A DNA stretch of 25,035 bases. It comes from a virus. The position numbers were made by a program, and so were the translations under genes. Below, piece after piece: positions 17,664 through 25,035 of the stretch (within the stretch, counting starts at the first letter, position 1; every line of letters begins with the position of its first letter). Location of the stretch: the IMG/VR virus record IMGVR_UViG_3300034198_006942, positions 1-25,035 of that record, one strand, 5' to 3'. The notes below the pieces were generated by a model that saw only the letters and a list, made by a program, of their open reading frames with translations, had not been told where the DNA came from and searched no databases.

Positions 17664-18274
17664 GTGAAGAAAAATCAAACAAGGTAATGACAAGGGAGTT
17701 CCTAGCGGAGCGAGACTTGCGTATCTTCAAGATGAGACAGGCTGGTGTCGCTACAGCAGAAATCGCCAGAAGATTTGAAGTTTCAACATCTGTTGTCAAC
17801 AAAGCAGTTCAGCGCCAACTTGAGAAGTTGAACCGTGAAGCCCTTATGGCATACCCTGAGGTGCTCCGTATGGAGTTGGAGCGCCTAGATAACCTGCAGT
17901 CGGCTATCTGGCCCCTCACACAGCATCGTAAGGTCCGTATGGACGATGGGTCAGAGGTTTCGGTAGAACCAGACCTCAAGGCCATACAGCAGGTTCTGTC
18001 AATCATGGATAGGCGTACTAAGTTGTTGGGCATGGAAAGCAGTAATGTCAACATCCAAATGGATGTTAGAGGAAACGAGCAGAGCCCAATCAAGGCAACT
18101 CTTGCTGGAGCCGCTGAGATTGCTATTGACGTACATGCCTTTGACCCAGAAACAGAGGCTCGTAAACTCCTAGAGATTATGGGTTCGTCAGGTGTTCTTC
18201 CTATTGAGGCAGTTAGAAGCATGCTTGGGTCAGCAGATATCCAAGATGCAGAAGTGGTAGAAGCAGATGAGTGA
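17660..18274 (+). CDS. HTH DNA-binding protein, possibly terminase small subunit, 204 aa
   Basis: ATGA overlap with the primase-helicase. N-terminal helix-turn-helix: RIFKMRQAGVATAEIARRFE then STSVVNKAVQRQLEKL (about 22-58). A helical middle region (VLRMELERLDNLQSAIWPL) is followed by a DRRTKLLGMESS segment. The combination of HTH, dimerising helices and 'RRTKLLG' resembles phage terminase small subunits or related HTH proteins. If so, the large subunit is expected beyond the window. It could also be a replication or transcription regulator, given its neighbours. Confidence 0.7.
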   Translation: MSEEKSNKVMTREFLAERDLRIFKMRQAGVATAEIARRFEVSTSVVNKAVQRQLEKLNREALMAYPEVLRMELERLDNLQSAIWPLTQHRKVRMDDGSEVSVEPDLKAIQQVLSIMDRRTKLLGMESSNVNIQMDVRGNEQSPIKATLAGAAEIAIDVHAFDPETEARKLLEIMGSSGVLPIEAVRSMLGSADIQDAEVVEADE

Positions 18275-18581
18275 AGAAGAAAATAACCTCGCTATGGCGA
18301 TGGACAAGGTAATCGATGCTGAAGGTGTAGCCGTATCGGCGGAACTTGATGCGGACAACGGCCCCGCTGGAAAGCAAATCCTCATTCGTATTCCCGAAAA
18401 AGACAGGGAAAGATGGAAACAAGCATCTGAGATTACTGGTCAAACGATGTCTCAGTTGATTCGTGACTCTGTAAACCACAGCGTCGCCGGCATTCTTGAT
18501 TGTCAGCACCCAATAAACAGACGCAGATATTACCCGTGGGCAGAGTTCTGCTTGGAGTGCGGACAGAGGCTTAGGGGCTAA
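18267..18581 (+). CDS. Ribbon-helix-helix protein with C-terminal zinc motif, 104 aa
   Basis: Overlaps the previous gene by eight bases. An acidic N-terminus is followed by QILIRIPEKDRERWKQASEIT and MSQLIRDSVNHSVAG (about 37-76), the ribbon, helix and helix of Arc/MetJ-type repressors. A C-terminal CQH and C-x-x-C (FCLECGQRL) unit suggests a zinc site. It probably acts as a dimeric DNA-binding repressor, a candidate operator-binding protein for the phage. A TCGCCGGC octamer lies at 18484-18491. TAATG overlap with the next gene. Confidence 0.75.
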   Translation: MSEEENNLAMAMDKVIDAEGVAVSAELDADNGPAGKQILIRIPEKDRERWKQASEITGQTMSQLIRDSVNHSVAGILDCQHPINRRRYYPWAEFCLECGQRLRG

Positions 18582-18739
18582 TGGAAGAAGTAGAACCCGT
18601 ACTTGTTGCTATTAGGTACTCAATATGCCATAAGTGCGAGCATCTTCGCAAGTTTCGCAAGACATGTAAGGTCTGTGGGTGTTTTGTTCTTACAAAAGTA
18701 AAGTTTGACGGAGAATCATGTCCGTTAGGAAAGTGGTGA
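18581..18739 (+). CDS. Cys-rich protein of DUF6171-like type, 52 aa
   Basis: ATG overlaps the previous stop (TAATG). CHKC (16-19), CKVCGC (29-34) and a C-P-x-G-K-W end (47-52) form two metal-binding clusters. The same order of motifs (CxxC, CKxCGCF, CPxxKW) is known from a small zinc-binding family in phages and Firmicutes that I recall as DUF6171. Function unknown. Confidence 0.65.
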   Translation: MEEVEPVLVAIRYSICHKCEHLRKFRKTCKVCGCFVLTKVKFDGESCPLGKW

Positions 18740-18740
18740 G

Positions 18741-18935
18741 ATGTTAGCAATACTTTGTTTTAGTGCATTAACTGTCTTGTTCTCAGTAAATGTAGCGCTA
18801 TGTAGAACACTTGTCAAGTCAAATAAGAAGATTCGTGTGTTGGAAGCGAAAGTTCAACAGTGCGAGGACAGGGTCAGGGGAATAAGACTGGCGCTTAAAG
18901 TCCTTGGCAAGAAAGTAATCAACTCCAAGGATTAG
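18741..18935 (+). CDS. Small membrane protein with coiled coil, 64 aa
   Basis: One N-terminal membrane segment (MLAILCFSALTVLFSVNVAL) followed by a basic coiled-coil-like helix (SNKKIRVLEAKVQQCEDRVRGIRLALKVLG). This is the shape of an i-spanin or a small phage membrane anchor, but identity is unproven. Its stop overlaps by four bases the stop of the convergent DUF5872 gene. Confidence 0.65.
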   Translation: MLAILCFSALTVLFSVNVALCRTLVKSNKKIRVLEAKVQQCEDRVRGIRLALKVLGKKVINSKD

Positions 18936-19549
18936 TCTCTGGCTCTACGTGAAGCATTCTCTGCACTTCGTGTATTTGCAACGAACTGATTACCCTGCCT
19001 ACTTCCAATGATTTTCTTACGGTTTGTTGCTGTCCTCTGCGCTGGCGTAAGACGAGACCAAGCAGAAGCAGGTAGATAACGGCGAGTCCCGCCTTTACGT
19101 ATTGCATTCTTCCCATCTGACGTTCTCCATCTCTGACGAGTCCACTTCTTTAGTGAACGTTGTGTCTTACGTAACCCACCCCTGTAGCCACCGCCTGCTT
19201 TTCTGTACTCAACTGCAAGCATTTGCGCTTTTCTAGCAGACCATTGACCAGGCTTGCCACCTTCATCTCCTGCCATAATCCTGTCTTTGATGCGCTCACG
19301 CAGTTCAGGCTTTGTGTAGGAGAGTGACTTAACTTCTTGGGATGGGTAGTTGTTAAGGAAAGAACCAATAGACGTGTCAACCCATTGGAGCGACTTCCCT
19401 TTTACTGTTTCACGAGAGTCTTCTGGGTCTAGTTTTTTGAGGAGAGCAATAATTCTCTCTTGCAGTTCAGGGTTTTCAATGGACGCAAGTGCTGTCTTGA
19501 GGTCATTAATGGTTAGTGCGTTATTGTCTTTATCTGTATTGGATATCAT
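18932..19549 (-). CDS. DUF5872 domain protein, 205 aa
   Basis: The basic C-terminal two thirds match a domain I know as DUF5872, found in phages and large DNA viruses: ERIKDRIMAGDEGGKPGQWSAR, then AVEYRKAGGGYRGG, SLKKWTRQRWRTSDGK, RYLPASAWSRLTPAQR, and RQGNQFVANT. The acidic N-terminal 75 residues are a helical extension (ASIENPELQERIIALLKKLDPED). Its ATG has a GAGG site eight bases after the stop of the giant polyprotein, so the two are coupled. The high Arg/Lys content suggests DNA binding or a packaged virion protein. Confidence 0.75.
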   Translation of the reverse strand: MISNTDKDNNALTINDLKTALASIENPELQERIIALLKKLDPEDSRETVKGKSLQWVDTSIGSFLNNYPSQEVKSLSYTKPELRERIKDRIMAGDEGGKPGQWSARKAQMLAVEYRKAGGGYRGGLRKTQRSLKKWTRQRWRTSDGKNAIRKGGTRRYLPASAWSRLTPAQRTATNRKKIIGSRQGNQFVANTRSAENASRRARD

Positions 19550-19557
19550 TTAAAACC

Positions 19558-22500
19558 TCAAAGCCAAGGAACTTTGCTATTAGCGCTTTTTGACGCTATT
19601 TCTTTTAGTCTAGCCACTGGGATGTCAAGGAACTCTGAAAGCATTAAGTAGTGCGATTCAAGAAGTATGACTGGTTTTGTGTTTTTCCCAGGCAACATGT
19701 GTGTGAGCAATTCAGCGATGTACTCACTTCTCTTTGTCTGGGCATAACGGCTAATCATCCCTGCTGCTGTATGGTCTTCGTCAGGCAGAACTTTGATTGA
19801 AGAGAGGTTAATCTCTGCCAAGCCTGCATCTTTTGCTTTTTTGATGGCGTCTTCAAGAGTCTTCACCATCTGCTCGGTGTCCTTCTCATAAGCCTTGCGC
19901 GCCTTTTTACTTCTACTCATAGCCATTGCATGGATTGTGTGTGACAGTTCATGACGGATGACATCTTCTGTTGACAACTGCCCGTCAGTGACTGAGTTTG
20001 TGATGTAGTCCCGGTTTACGATTCTCTCGGGGAATGTGATTATTCCGAACTCAGGATGGTACTCGCCCTCGATGTTGTCCCATCTTGATAGCCCAAGTCG
20101 CTTGCGGTCTCCGCCCCATACCTCATCACGCACTGCGCCCCATTTTGTAACAAGCATCATCGGGATGTCGTATTCACCAAGAAGTTCTTCAAACCCTGCC
20201 GAGTCAGCAAGAACTTTCTCAAGTTTCTGTGACAACTTTGCTTGCGCATCCCAATCAACTTCCATTCTGTCAATCATGTCAAGGATGTGTTCCCTGTCTT
20301 TGCCTTTAGAAAATGGAGACTTCTCTAATATGTCAGCAAGTTGCGATGCATTGGTTGGAACACCTCTGTCAATAAGTTCACGTCTGGTCGCCGGCTTTGG
20401 ACGAGGACTACCTTCAGGTCTGAATTTCTTTGCAAGTTTCTTTGCTGAACGGCTTTGACGAGAAGAAAGACCACTCGTAGTCTCTGTGTTTTTTAGAACA
20501 GTCTGTCTTACAATGTCGTTCTTTACGATTTCAGCCTTGACACCCTTGCTACTGCTTGAAAGACCACGGCTTGAAGAGGCATTGTGTGTATTGCCATCAT
20601 CAAGAAGCGTAATAAGTTCTTCTAACTCTGCTGTATCTGCAAAGTCGATAGCGCTATCTATCGCCCACTGCTTGATGTACCATTTATCTTCTTGTCTAAT
20701 TTCATCGCGAAGTGGCTTAAACTCTCCGTCAACACGGTTGAACTCAAACGTCTGGAACCATCCAGCCTTTAGGTTGAGCAATTCATCTTTGGATACGTTG
20801 TTCTCTTCTGCCCATCTATCCATAAGAGAGAACATGGCAAGCATATTTGCCCATTCACCATGCCTATCAAAGCCTCTACCAGTGCCCAGATGGCCCCATG
20901 AGTCGTGTGAATTAAGGTCGTTGTCGTCAAAAGGACGAACGATTGGACTTCCTAGGTCACGTAGTCCCTCTGCCCATATTCTCAACCAAGGAGAAGTTCC
21001 ATTTTCGTCAGGAGATAAACCTTCTGGCTGTGGAGAAGTTGGTCCCTGTTTTGTTTTAATGATTTCATCAAGAAGACTGGCAGCCCATGCGCTGAATTCC
21101 TTCTTAAGTCTTGTTGATTCACCCCTGAAAGCCTCGGATATTTTTGCCTTGTCACCATCATTTGTGCTTCTAGTCCAAAACTCTTCAGGAGTATCTTCTC
21201 CCATAGATTTCTTGACAAGCCTATCAATTAGTTCTTTTACTCTCTTTAGAGTTTCTTTGCTTGGGCGTACAACAGTAGACCAATCTCTATCGTCCGGTAT
21301 CTCTTCTGATAGAAGCGGATGAGGCTTGGCATAAATAAAAGGAATACCATCTTCACCAACAGATATGCGAACAGAATCAATTAACTCTTGTTTTTGACCT
21401 TCTAGAGATGGACTTACTTCTATCTTTTCTAGTTGCGGAACATCCGGAAGAACTTGTTCAAGAATTTCAACTTCAGCAGGAGACAGTTCAATCTCTTTGG
21501 CTATTTCTTCTACGCTCTTACCTGCTGGATTTGTTGGAATTCCACGAGAAGAAAGACCACCAACACGCTCCTGAATTGATGTTATTGCTTGCTTTGCGTT
21601 TAGTGGGGCAGGTCCACTGTCTCGCCGGCTCTGAATATCCTGCTGAATAGCCATGTCTACCCATCCCGCCCATGTGCTTGATGCAGGATTCTTTGGGTCT
21701 GGGTCGTTGTCTGCTACTAGGGACGCAATAGGGGTGTGTTTGCCTACGAGATGAGTTTCACCAACACTGTTCTCTTCGGTGGCATCATCGCCTATCTTCA
21801 CTCTGAAGATATGGATACCCGTGGAAGGTGCTTTACCTACACTATTGCCCCACTCATCTGTTCCTTCTTGTGCGTATCTTCCTCCATAAGAACTAAACAA
21901 GTCTTGTAGTCCTGATGCCCTGTATGTACTGCTGTACTGGTAATCGTCTGCAATCAACTGGTCGGCTACTTTGTCAAGTCTAGATAGTGTTCTGTTTCTA
22001 TCTTGAATGAGACCTTCAATATCAGAAATTCCTGATTCTCCTACGGTTCTTGTTGGGATATCTCTATCTGAACGGCTCACCCCAAGTAGCATTCTCGCTC
22101 TTCCTGCCCGCAGTGAATCTTTCGGGTCGGTTTTTGCAACTTCATTAAAGTCAATGACGCCGTTATTTTCTTCAGCCAGACGCTTTATGTCTTCCAGGAT
22201 TGATATGTCTCGTTTAGCATCGTCACGCTTGCCAACCATAAACCTTGCTGTTTCGTCATTGATTTGACGAGTATTTCCTTGAATACCAGCACCTACTTGT
22301 CCTCGTGAACGAGATGGGTCAATCATTCCATCTATCAATTCAGATGCACCCCAGTGAAGAACGTAGACAGCATCAGGGTCATTTGGGTCAGTAAACCTAG
22401 TCGCTCTATCTCTGTATGAAAGGGCATTAACCTCTGCGCTTCTTCTGCGTAGTTCTTCTGCGAGAGCAGGGTCAGCAAGGAGTTCTTCAATATGGAAGGT

Positions 22501-25035
22501 GTTGTCTGGCTTATCCTTGGTAATGAAGTCTTTTGTTTCTTCTAACTTCGTAACTTCCTTTTCAAGACGGTCTATGTCCGCTCTTCTATTGCGTCCAGCA
22601 GACTCAATATCTTTAACGTACTCAGCAATCTCTTCATCAAGAGTTAGGCCGTTCTTAATGGCTTGTGCTTCTATCTCTTCCCGTGTTGCGGTAACGGGAG
22701 GCTTGACACCTTGGTCGTTGATTCGTATGTTGTACTTTTCACCCTGCCACGAACCCGTCTCCTGAAGTTCTTCCATTGCTAGACGAAGGCGACGGTTTAT
22801 GTCGTTAAGTTCTTCAATTTCTGTGCGCTTAGCATCAATATCTGCTTGGAACTTCTCTTGCGCTTTTTCAGGCAAGCCTGATTCCGCTCTGCGGAGTGGT
22901 GCGCTAGATGAAGCAAGACCACTTGTATCCCGTGAGCGTAGTGGTACGACTCTTCCCTGACTAGGGTCGAATGTGCTTCTGTGCTCAAGTTCTATGCGAG
23001 TAATGCCATCTTCAGTAGTGTCTCTTCTTACTACTCTGAATAGACCTGCCGTAACTACCTCATCATCCTTGAGCAGTGCTACTTGTGCTCCGTTATTGAG
23101 AGTTACTAGTGTTCGTGGAGTATTGGACGGAGTAGTAAGTACTTCTCTAGTTCTGCTTTCATCACCAAATGACGTAAGTGGCAATGTGATATCTGAGTTA
23201 ATGTCAGTAGTCATCAATGATGATTCAGGACCAACATTTTCTAATACCCGTGAGTGTGGTGTATCGGTAATGTTGTCGCCGGCATGAACTGTGTAAAGAC
23301 CAGAGTATGTATGTTGTGCCATCTCTCGTACTTCATCACGAACGCCAACATCACCTGTGCTTGTTCTACCATCCATGATTGAGCCAATAACACCGCTATT
23401 TCTTTCATTGTCACCCATAGTTCCAAGACCCATAAGTGATGCAGAGATAAGGCGCATTGAGTCGTGCCCTTCTTCTGTAGACCATGCTTCTGATGCCAAG
23501 TTCCACAGGGATGGATTATCGTCACCTGTATCAAGTATCCACTTATCATCACCTAATGACATGGTGATAAGCGATGGAGAGTTCTGTGTAATAACTGCTT
23601 CAGGTAGAGGATTAAAATCTCTACGACTCGGACCCGTAGGCTTTGATGAGAAGTTGTCTGCAGTCGTAATTGTCCTCTTTGATACTGACTCAACCCGTGA
23701 TGAAAGACCGTTTGATTTATTCCAAGGTCTTTCATGTTTGCCATTAGCATCAACTTGTAGACCTAAGGCTCTTGCTACGAATCCACGCAACTCATCGCTC
23801 ATGTATCTGTTGCGCATGCCTTTATCTGGCGAGAAGAATAGCGATACTGCCTCTGCCCATAGTTCTTGCCGGTTAAACAACGCATATTCTCCACGAAGCA
23901 TTGGTAACGGAGGGTACGATGGGTCTACTGACTGCATTATCTCTTGAACTTGTCCAGTAAGAGTAGGTGACCATATTTCTGGATGTATTGCAAGTACGTC
24001 AATAAGTTGGTTAATTGAGTCCTTGGCACGTGGGTCTATTCCACTATTTGTGATAAGCGCTGATAACTGAGCACGTTGGCTAGCGTCACTTGAAAGAATG
24101 AGTGCACCCGCATTAAAGGTTCTCTTTAACTCTCTTATTCTTGCTTGACCTTCTTGCGATGATAAATGAGGAAAGAAGTAAGCAGCCTTCTCTTGCCTAA
24201 TAAGGTTCTTCTGTTGCCTATCGTTAGTACCATCTTTTTTGAAGAAGTTCATAGACATACTCATCCATAGATAATGCCCGAATTCATGACGCAAGGTGTC
24301 AGCACGACTGTATCCAAAGTTTCTTATGTACGGTTCATCGTTTACATCCGTAGCACGCATACCTGATTTGGGAAGGTATCCACTTGGGCGGTCCTGTTGC
24401 ATCATGTCTGCGGCCATATTGAGTGCAATAAAGAATGAACCCGTAGACCAACCCATAGTTCCGTGATAACCACTATCTGATGGATGTAGTGCGTCAAACA
24501 TATCACTGACTTGACCACCATTAGAAAGGAATTCATGCACTGCTTTACCATCAGTAACTATCACTGGAGGAAGTCCAAAGTTTCTAACAGCCCATGCAAA
24601 TTCAGGACTTTCCTTGAGAGCGTCTAAGACTATCTTCTTCGCTTTTTCTCTTCCTTCAGGACTAAAGTCAATAAAGACCTTTCCTTTTGTTTCGTTAACA
24701 AGTATGTCTTTTAGTTCAAGTCTGCTTGTTAGGACCTTCATGAAATCTGCTGTCCCTGGGTTTCCCCACATGCCCGTGTGCATAGCCATTTCGACCATAT
24801 CTTCGGCGTTCATTGGTACTACGGCATCCGCTATTTCTTCATCCGTAGCATCTTTTAACCAATTGGCACCACTGAGAGCATTGAATGAATCACTTGGGTC
24901 TCTTACGCCGTTTTCGTCACGCTTTACTGTTCTGCTAGAAAGACCTGATGTTGCTCGTGAAGTATCAGCAGTTAATTTGTCAATAACCTCATCACCTGAT
25001 GGTGGGTTAAACATTCTCTCAATAATCTTGTTCAT
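19558..25035 (-). CDS. Giant polyprotein with two zincin metallopeptidase domains and GLSSR spacers, 1825 aa
   Basis: The largest gene of the window. The first ATG coincides with the window end, so it may extend further. Domain A (about 36-440): HEFGH at 250-254 with ELWAEA (391-396) as likely third ligand. Domain B (about 1527-1825): HELSH at 1695-1699, then ISRYAQTKRSEYIAELLTH (about 1761-1779). Two segments between (705-1160, 1165-1490) hold a coiled coil (EKFQADIDAKRTEIEELN), a YVLHWGASELIDGMIDP region loosely like an ADP-ribosyltransferase fold, and a His-rich HDSWGHLGTGRGFDRHGEW (1377-1395). GLSSR-like motifs occur at 31, 443, 706, 1160, 1491 and 1522, always at module borders. It resembles a polyvalent, possibly virion-packaged protein that is processed. 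Confidence 0.8.
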   Translation of the reverse strand: MNKIIERMFNPPSGDEVIDKLTADTSRATSGLSSRTVKRDENGVRDPSDSFNALSGANWLKDATDEEIADAVVPMNAEDMVEMAMHTGMWGNPGTADFMKVLTSRLELKDILVNETKGKVFIDFSPEGREKAKKIVLDALKESPEFAWAVRNFGLPPVIVTDGKAVHEFLSNGGQVSDMFDALHPSDSGYHGTMGWSTGSFFIALNMAADMMQQDRPSGYLPKSGMRATDVNDEPYIRNFGYSRADTLRHEFGHYLWMSMSMNFFKKDGTNDRQQKNLIRQEKAAYFFPHLSSQEGQARIRELKRTFNAGALILSSDASQRAQLSALITNSGIDPRAKDSINQLIDVLAIHPEIWSPTLTGQVQEIMQSVDPSYPPLPMLRGEYALFNRQELWAEAVSLFFSPDKGMRNRYMSDELRGFVARALGLQVDANGKHERPWNKSNGLSSRVESVSKRTITTADNFSSKPTGPSRRDFNPLPEAVITQNSPSLITMSLGDDKWILDTGDDNPSLWNLASEAWSTEEGHDSMRLISASLMGLGTMGDNERNSGVIGSIMDGRTSTGDVGVRDEVREMAQHTYSGLYTVHAGDNITDTPHSRVLENVGPESSLMTTDINSDITLPLTSFGDESRTREVLTTPSNTPRTLVTLNNGAQVALLKDDEVVTAGLFRVVRRDTTEDGITRIELEHRSTFDPSQGRVVPLRSRDTSGLASSSAPLRRAESGLPEKAQEKFQADIDAKRTEIEELNDINRRLRLAMEELQETGSWQGEKYNIRINDQGVKPPVTATREEIEAQAIKNGLTLDEEIAEYVKDIESAGRNRRADIDRLEKEVTKLEETKDFITKDKPDNTFHIEELLADPALAEELRRRSAEVNALSYRDRATRFTDPNDPDAVYVLHWGASELIDGMIDPSRSRGQVGAGIQGNTRQINDETARFMVGKRDDAKRDISILEDIKRLAEENNGVIDFNEVAKTDPKDSLRAGRARMLLGVSRSDRDIPTRTVGESGISDIEGLIQDRNRTLSRLDKVADQLIADDYQYSSTYRASGLQDLFSSYGGRYAQEGTDEWGNSVGKAPSTGIHIFRVKIGDDATEENSVGETHLVGKHTPIASLVADNDPDPKNPASSTWAGWVDMAIQQDIQSRRDSGPAPLNAKQAITSIQERVGGLSSRGIPTNPAGKSVEEIAKEIELSPAEVEILEQVLPDVPQLEKIEVSPSLEGQKQELIDSVRISVGEDGIPFIYAKPHPLLSEEIPDDRDWSTVVRPSKETLKRVKELIDRLVKKSMGEDTPEEFWTRSTNDGDKAKISEAFRGESTRLKKEFSAWAASLLDEIIKTKQGPTSPQPEGLSPDENGTSPWLRIWAEGLRDLGSPIVRPFDDNDLNSHDSWGHLGTGRGFDRHGEWANMLAMFSLMDRWAEENNVSKDELLNLKAGWFQTFEFNRVDGEFKPLRDEIRQEDKWYIKQWAIDSAIDFADTAELEELITLLDDGNTHNASSSRGLSSSSKGVKAEIVKNDIVRQTVLKNTETTSGLSSRQSRSAKKLAKKFRPEGSPRPKPATRRELIDRGVPTNASQLADILEKSPFSKGKDREHILDMIDRMEVDWDAQAKLSQKLEKVLADSAGFEELLGEYDIPMMLVTKWGAVRDEVWGGDRKRLGLSRWDNIEGEYHPEFGIITFPERIVNRDYITNSVTDGQLSTEDVIRHELSHTIHAMAMSRSKKARKAYEKDTEQMVKTLEDAIKKAKDAGLAEINLSSIKVLPDEDHTAAGMISRYAQTKRSEYIAELLTHMLPGKNTKPVILLESHYLMLSEFLDIPVARLKEIASKSANSKVPWL

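Larger units (their letters stand above)
576..23283 (+). repeat. Dispersed oriented octamer TCGCCGGC, 14 copies
   Basis: Plus-strand copies start at 576, 1429, 2288, 4367, 7409, 8651, 11801, 14286, 15911, 16699, 18484, 20388, 21622 and 23276. The reverse complement occurs only once, within the copy at 1429, where TCGCCGGCGA is itself a palindrome. Copies lie in plus genes, minus genes and gaps alike. Six have GGG(A/G)CT upstream. Confidence 0.8.

Noticed and set aside
20486-21322. 278-aa plus-strand frame opposite the polyprotein
   Set aside because: Ser-rich shadow of the minus-strand gene with no start signals or motif. The minus frame has clear domains.
23357-23947. 196-aa plus-strand frame opposite the polyprotein
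   Set aside because: Antisense shadow of the polyprotein linker region; low-complexity and no ribosome site.
24190-24205. CCTAATAAGG inside the polyprotein gene as an eighteenth promoter copy
   Set aside because: No TTG element 17 bp before a TAnnnT, and no start codon after it. It is ordinary coding sequence.

Overview
The window looks like part of a double-stranded DNA bacteriophage genome, or a phage-plasmid, that infects an Actinobacterium. The evidence is a WhiB-family regulator, a secreted muramidase with an Rpf-like domain, many apparently leaderless genes (common in Actinobacteria), a perfect actinobacterial-type parS palindrome, a primase-helicase, an SSB, an SNF2 helicase and a 1,825-residue two-metallopeptidase polyprotein. 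Base composition is about half GC, so the host need not be a high-GC actinomycete. A freshwater or marine lineage is possible but cannot be proven here.

Region 1 (1-8.4 kb) is a plus-strand array of about 25 very small genes, many of them Cys-rich zinc-binding-type proteins. It is interrupted by a two-gene minus-strand operon (5737-6242). The genes sit in short, tightly overlapping operons. Almost every operon starts with one copy of a repeated promoter: a -35 element of TTGnnn type, a spacer of exactly 17 bp usually containing TAATAAGCC, and a TAnnnT -10 element. Six bases later comes the ATG, so the start codon would be transcript base +1. I count 17 copies (16 plus, 1 minus). One copy lacks the ATG and precedes a gene with a Shine-Dalgarno sequence. 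Another precedes a hairpin-rich, terminator-ended segment that looks like a small RNA gene (about 6312-6478). A second repeat (core CCGCCACCG) occurs five times, each at the start of the intergenic stretch leading to one of these promoters. The intergenic stretch 7400-7651 carries a perfect DnaA box, short iterated repeats, a 14-bp palindrome and an 18-bp parS palindrome.

Region 2 (8.5-12.9 kb) holds an SNF2/HARP-type helicase, small membrane proteins, a DUF932 protein and unknowns. Region 3 (13.0-14.6 kb, minus) has a zinc-ribbon protein, a secreted double-domain muramidase and a small acidic protein under the minus-strand promoter copy. Region 4 (14.66-18.94 kb, plus) is a replication and regulation block: SSB, unknown, WhiB, primase-helicase, HTH protein (terminase-small-like), ribbon-helix-helix protein, zinc protein and membrane protein. 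Region 5 (18.93-25.04 kb, minus) holds a DUF5872 protein translated after the giant polyprotein. In the polyprotein, GLSSR-type motifs separate the modules.

Across all regions and regardless of coding strand, the octamer TCGCCGGC occurs 14 times on the plus strand and only once (as part of a palindrome) on the minus strand. This suggests an oriented genome-maintenance signal. No gap without a gene exceeds 300 bases. The intergenic stretches of 200-290 bases are described in the entries.
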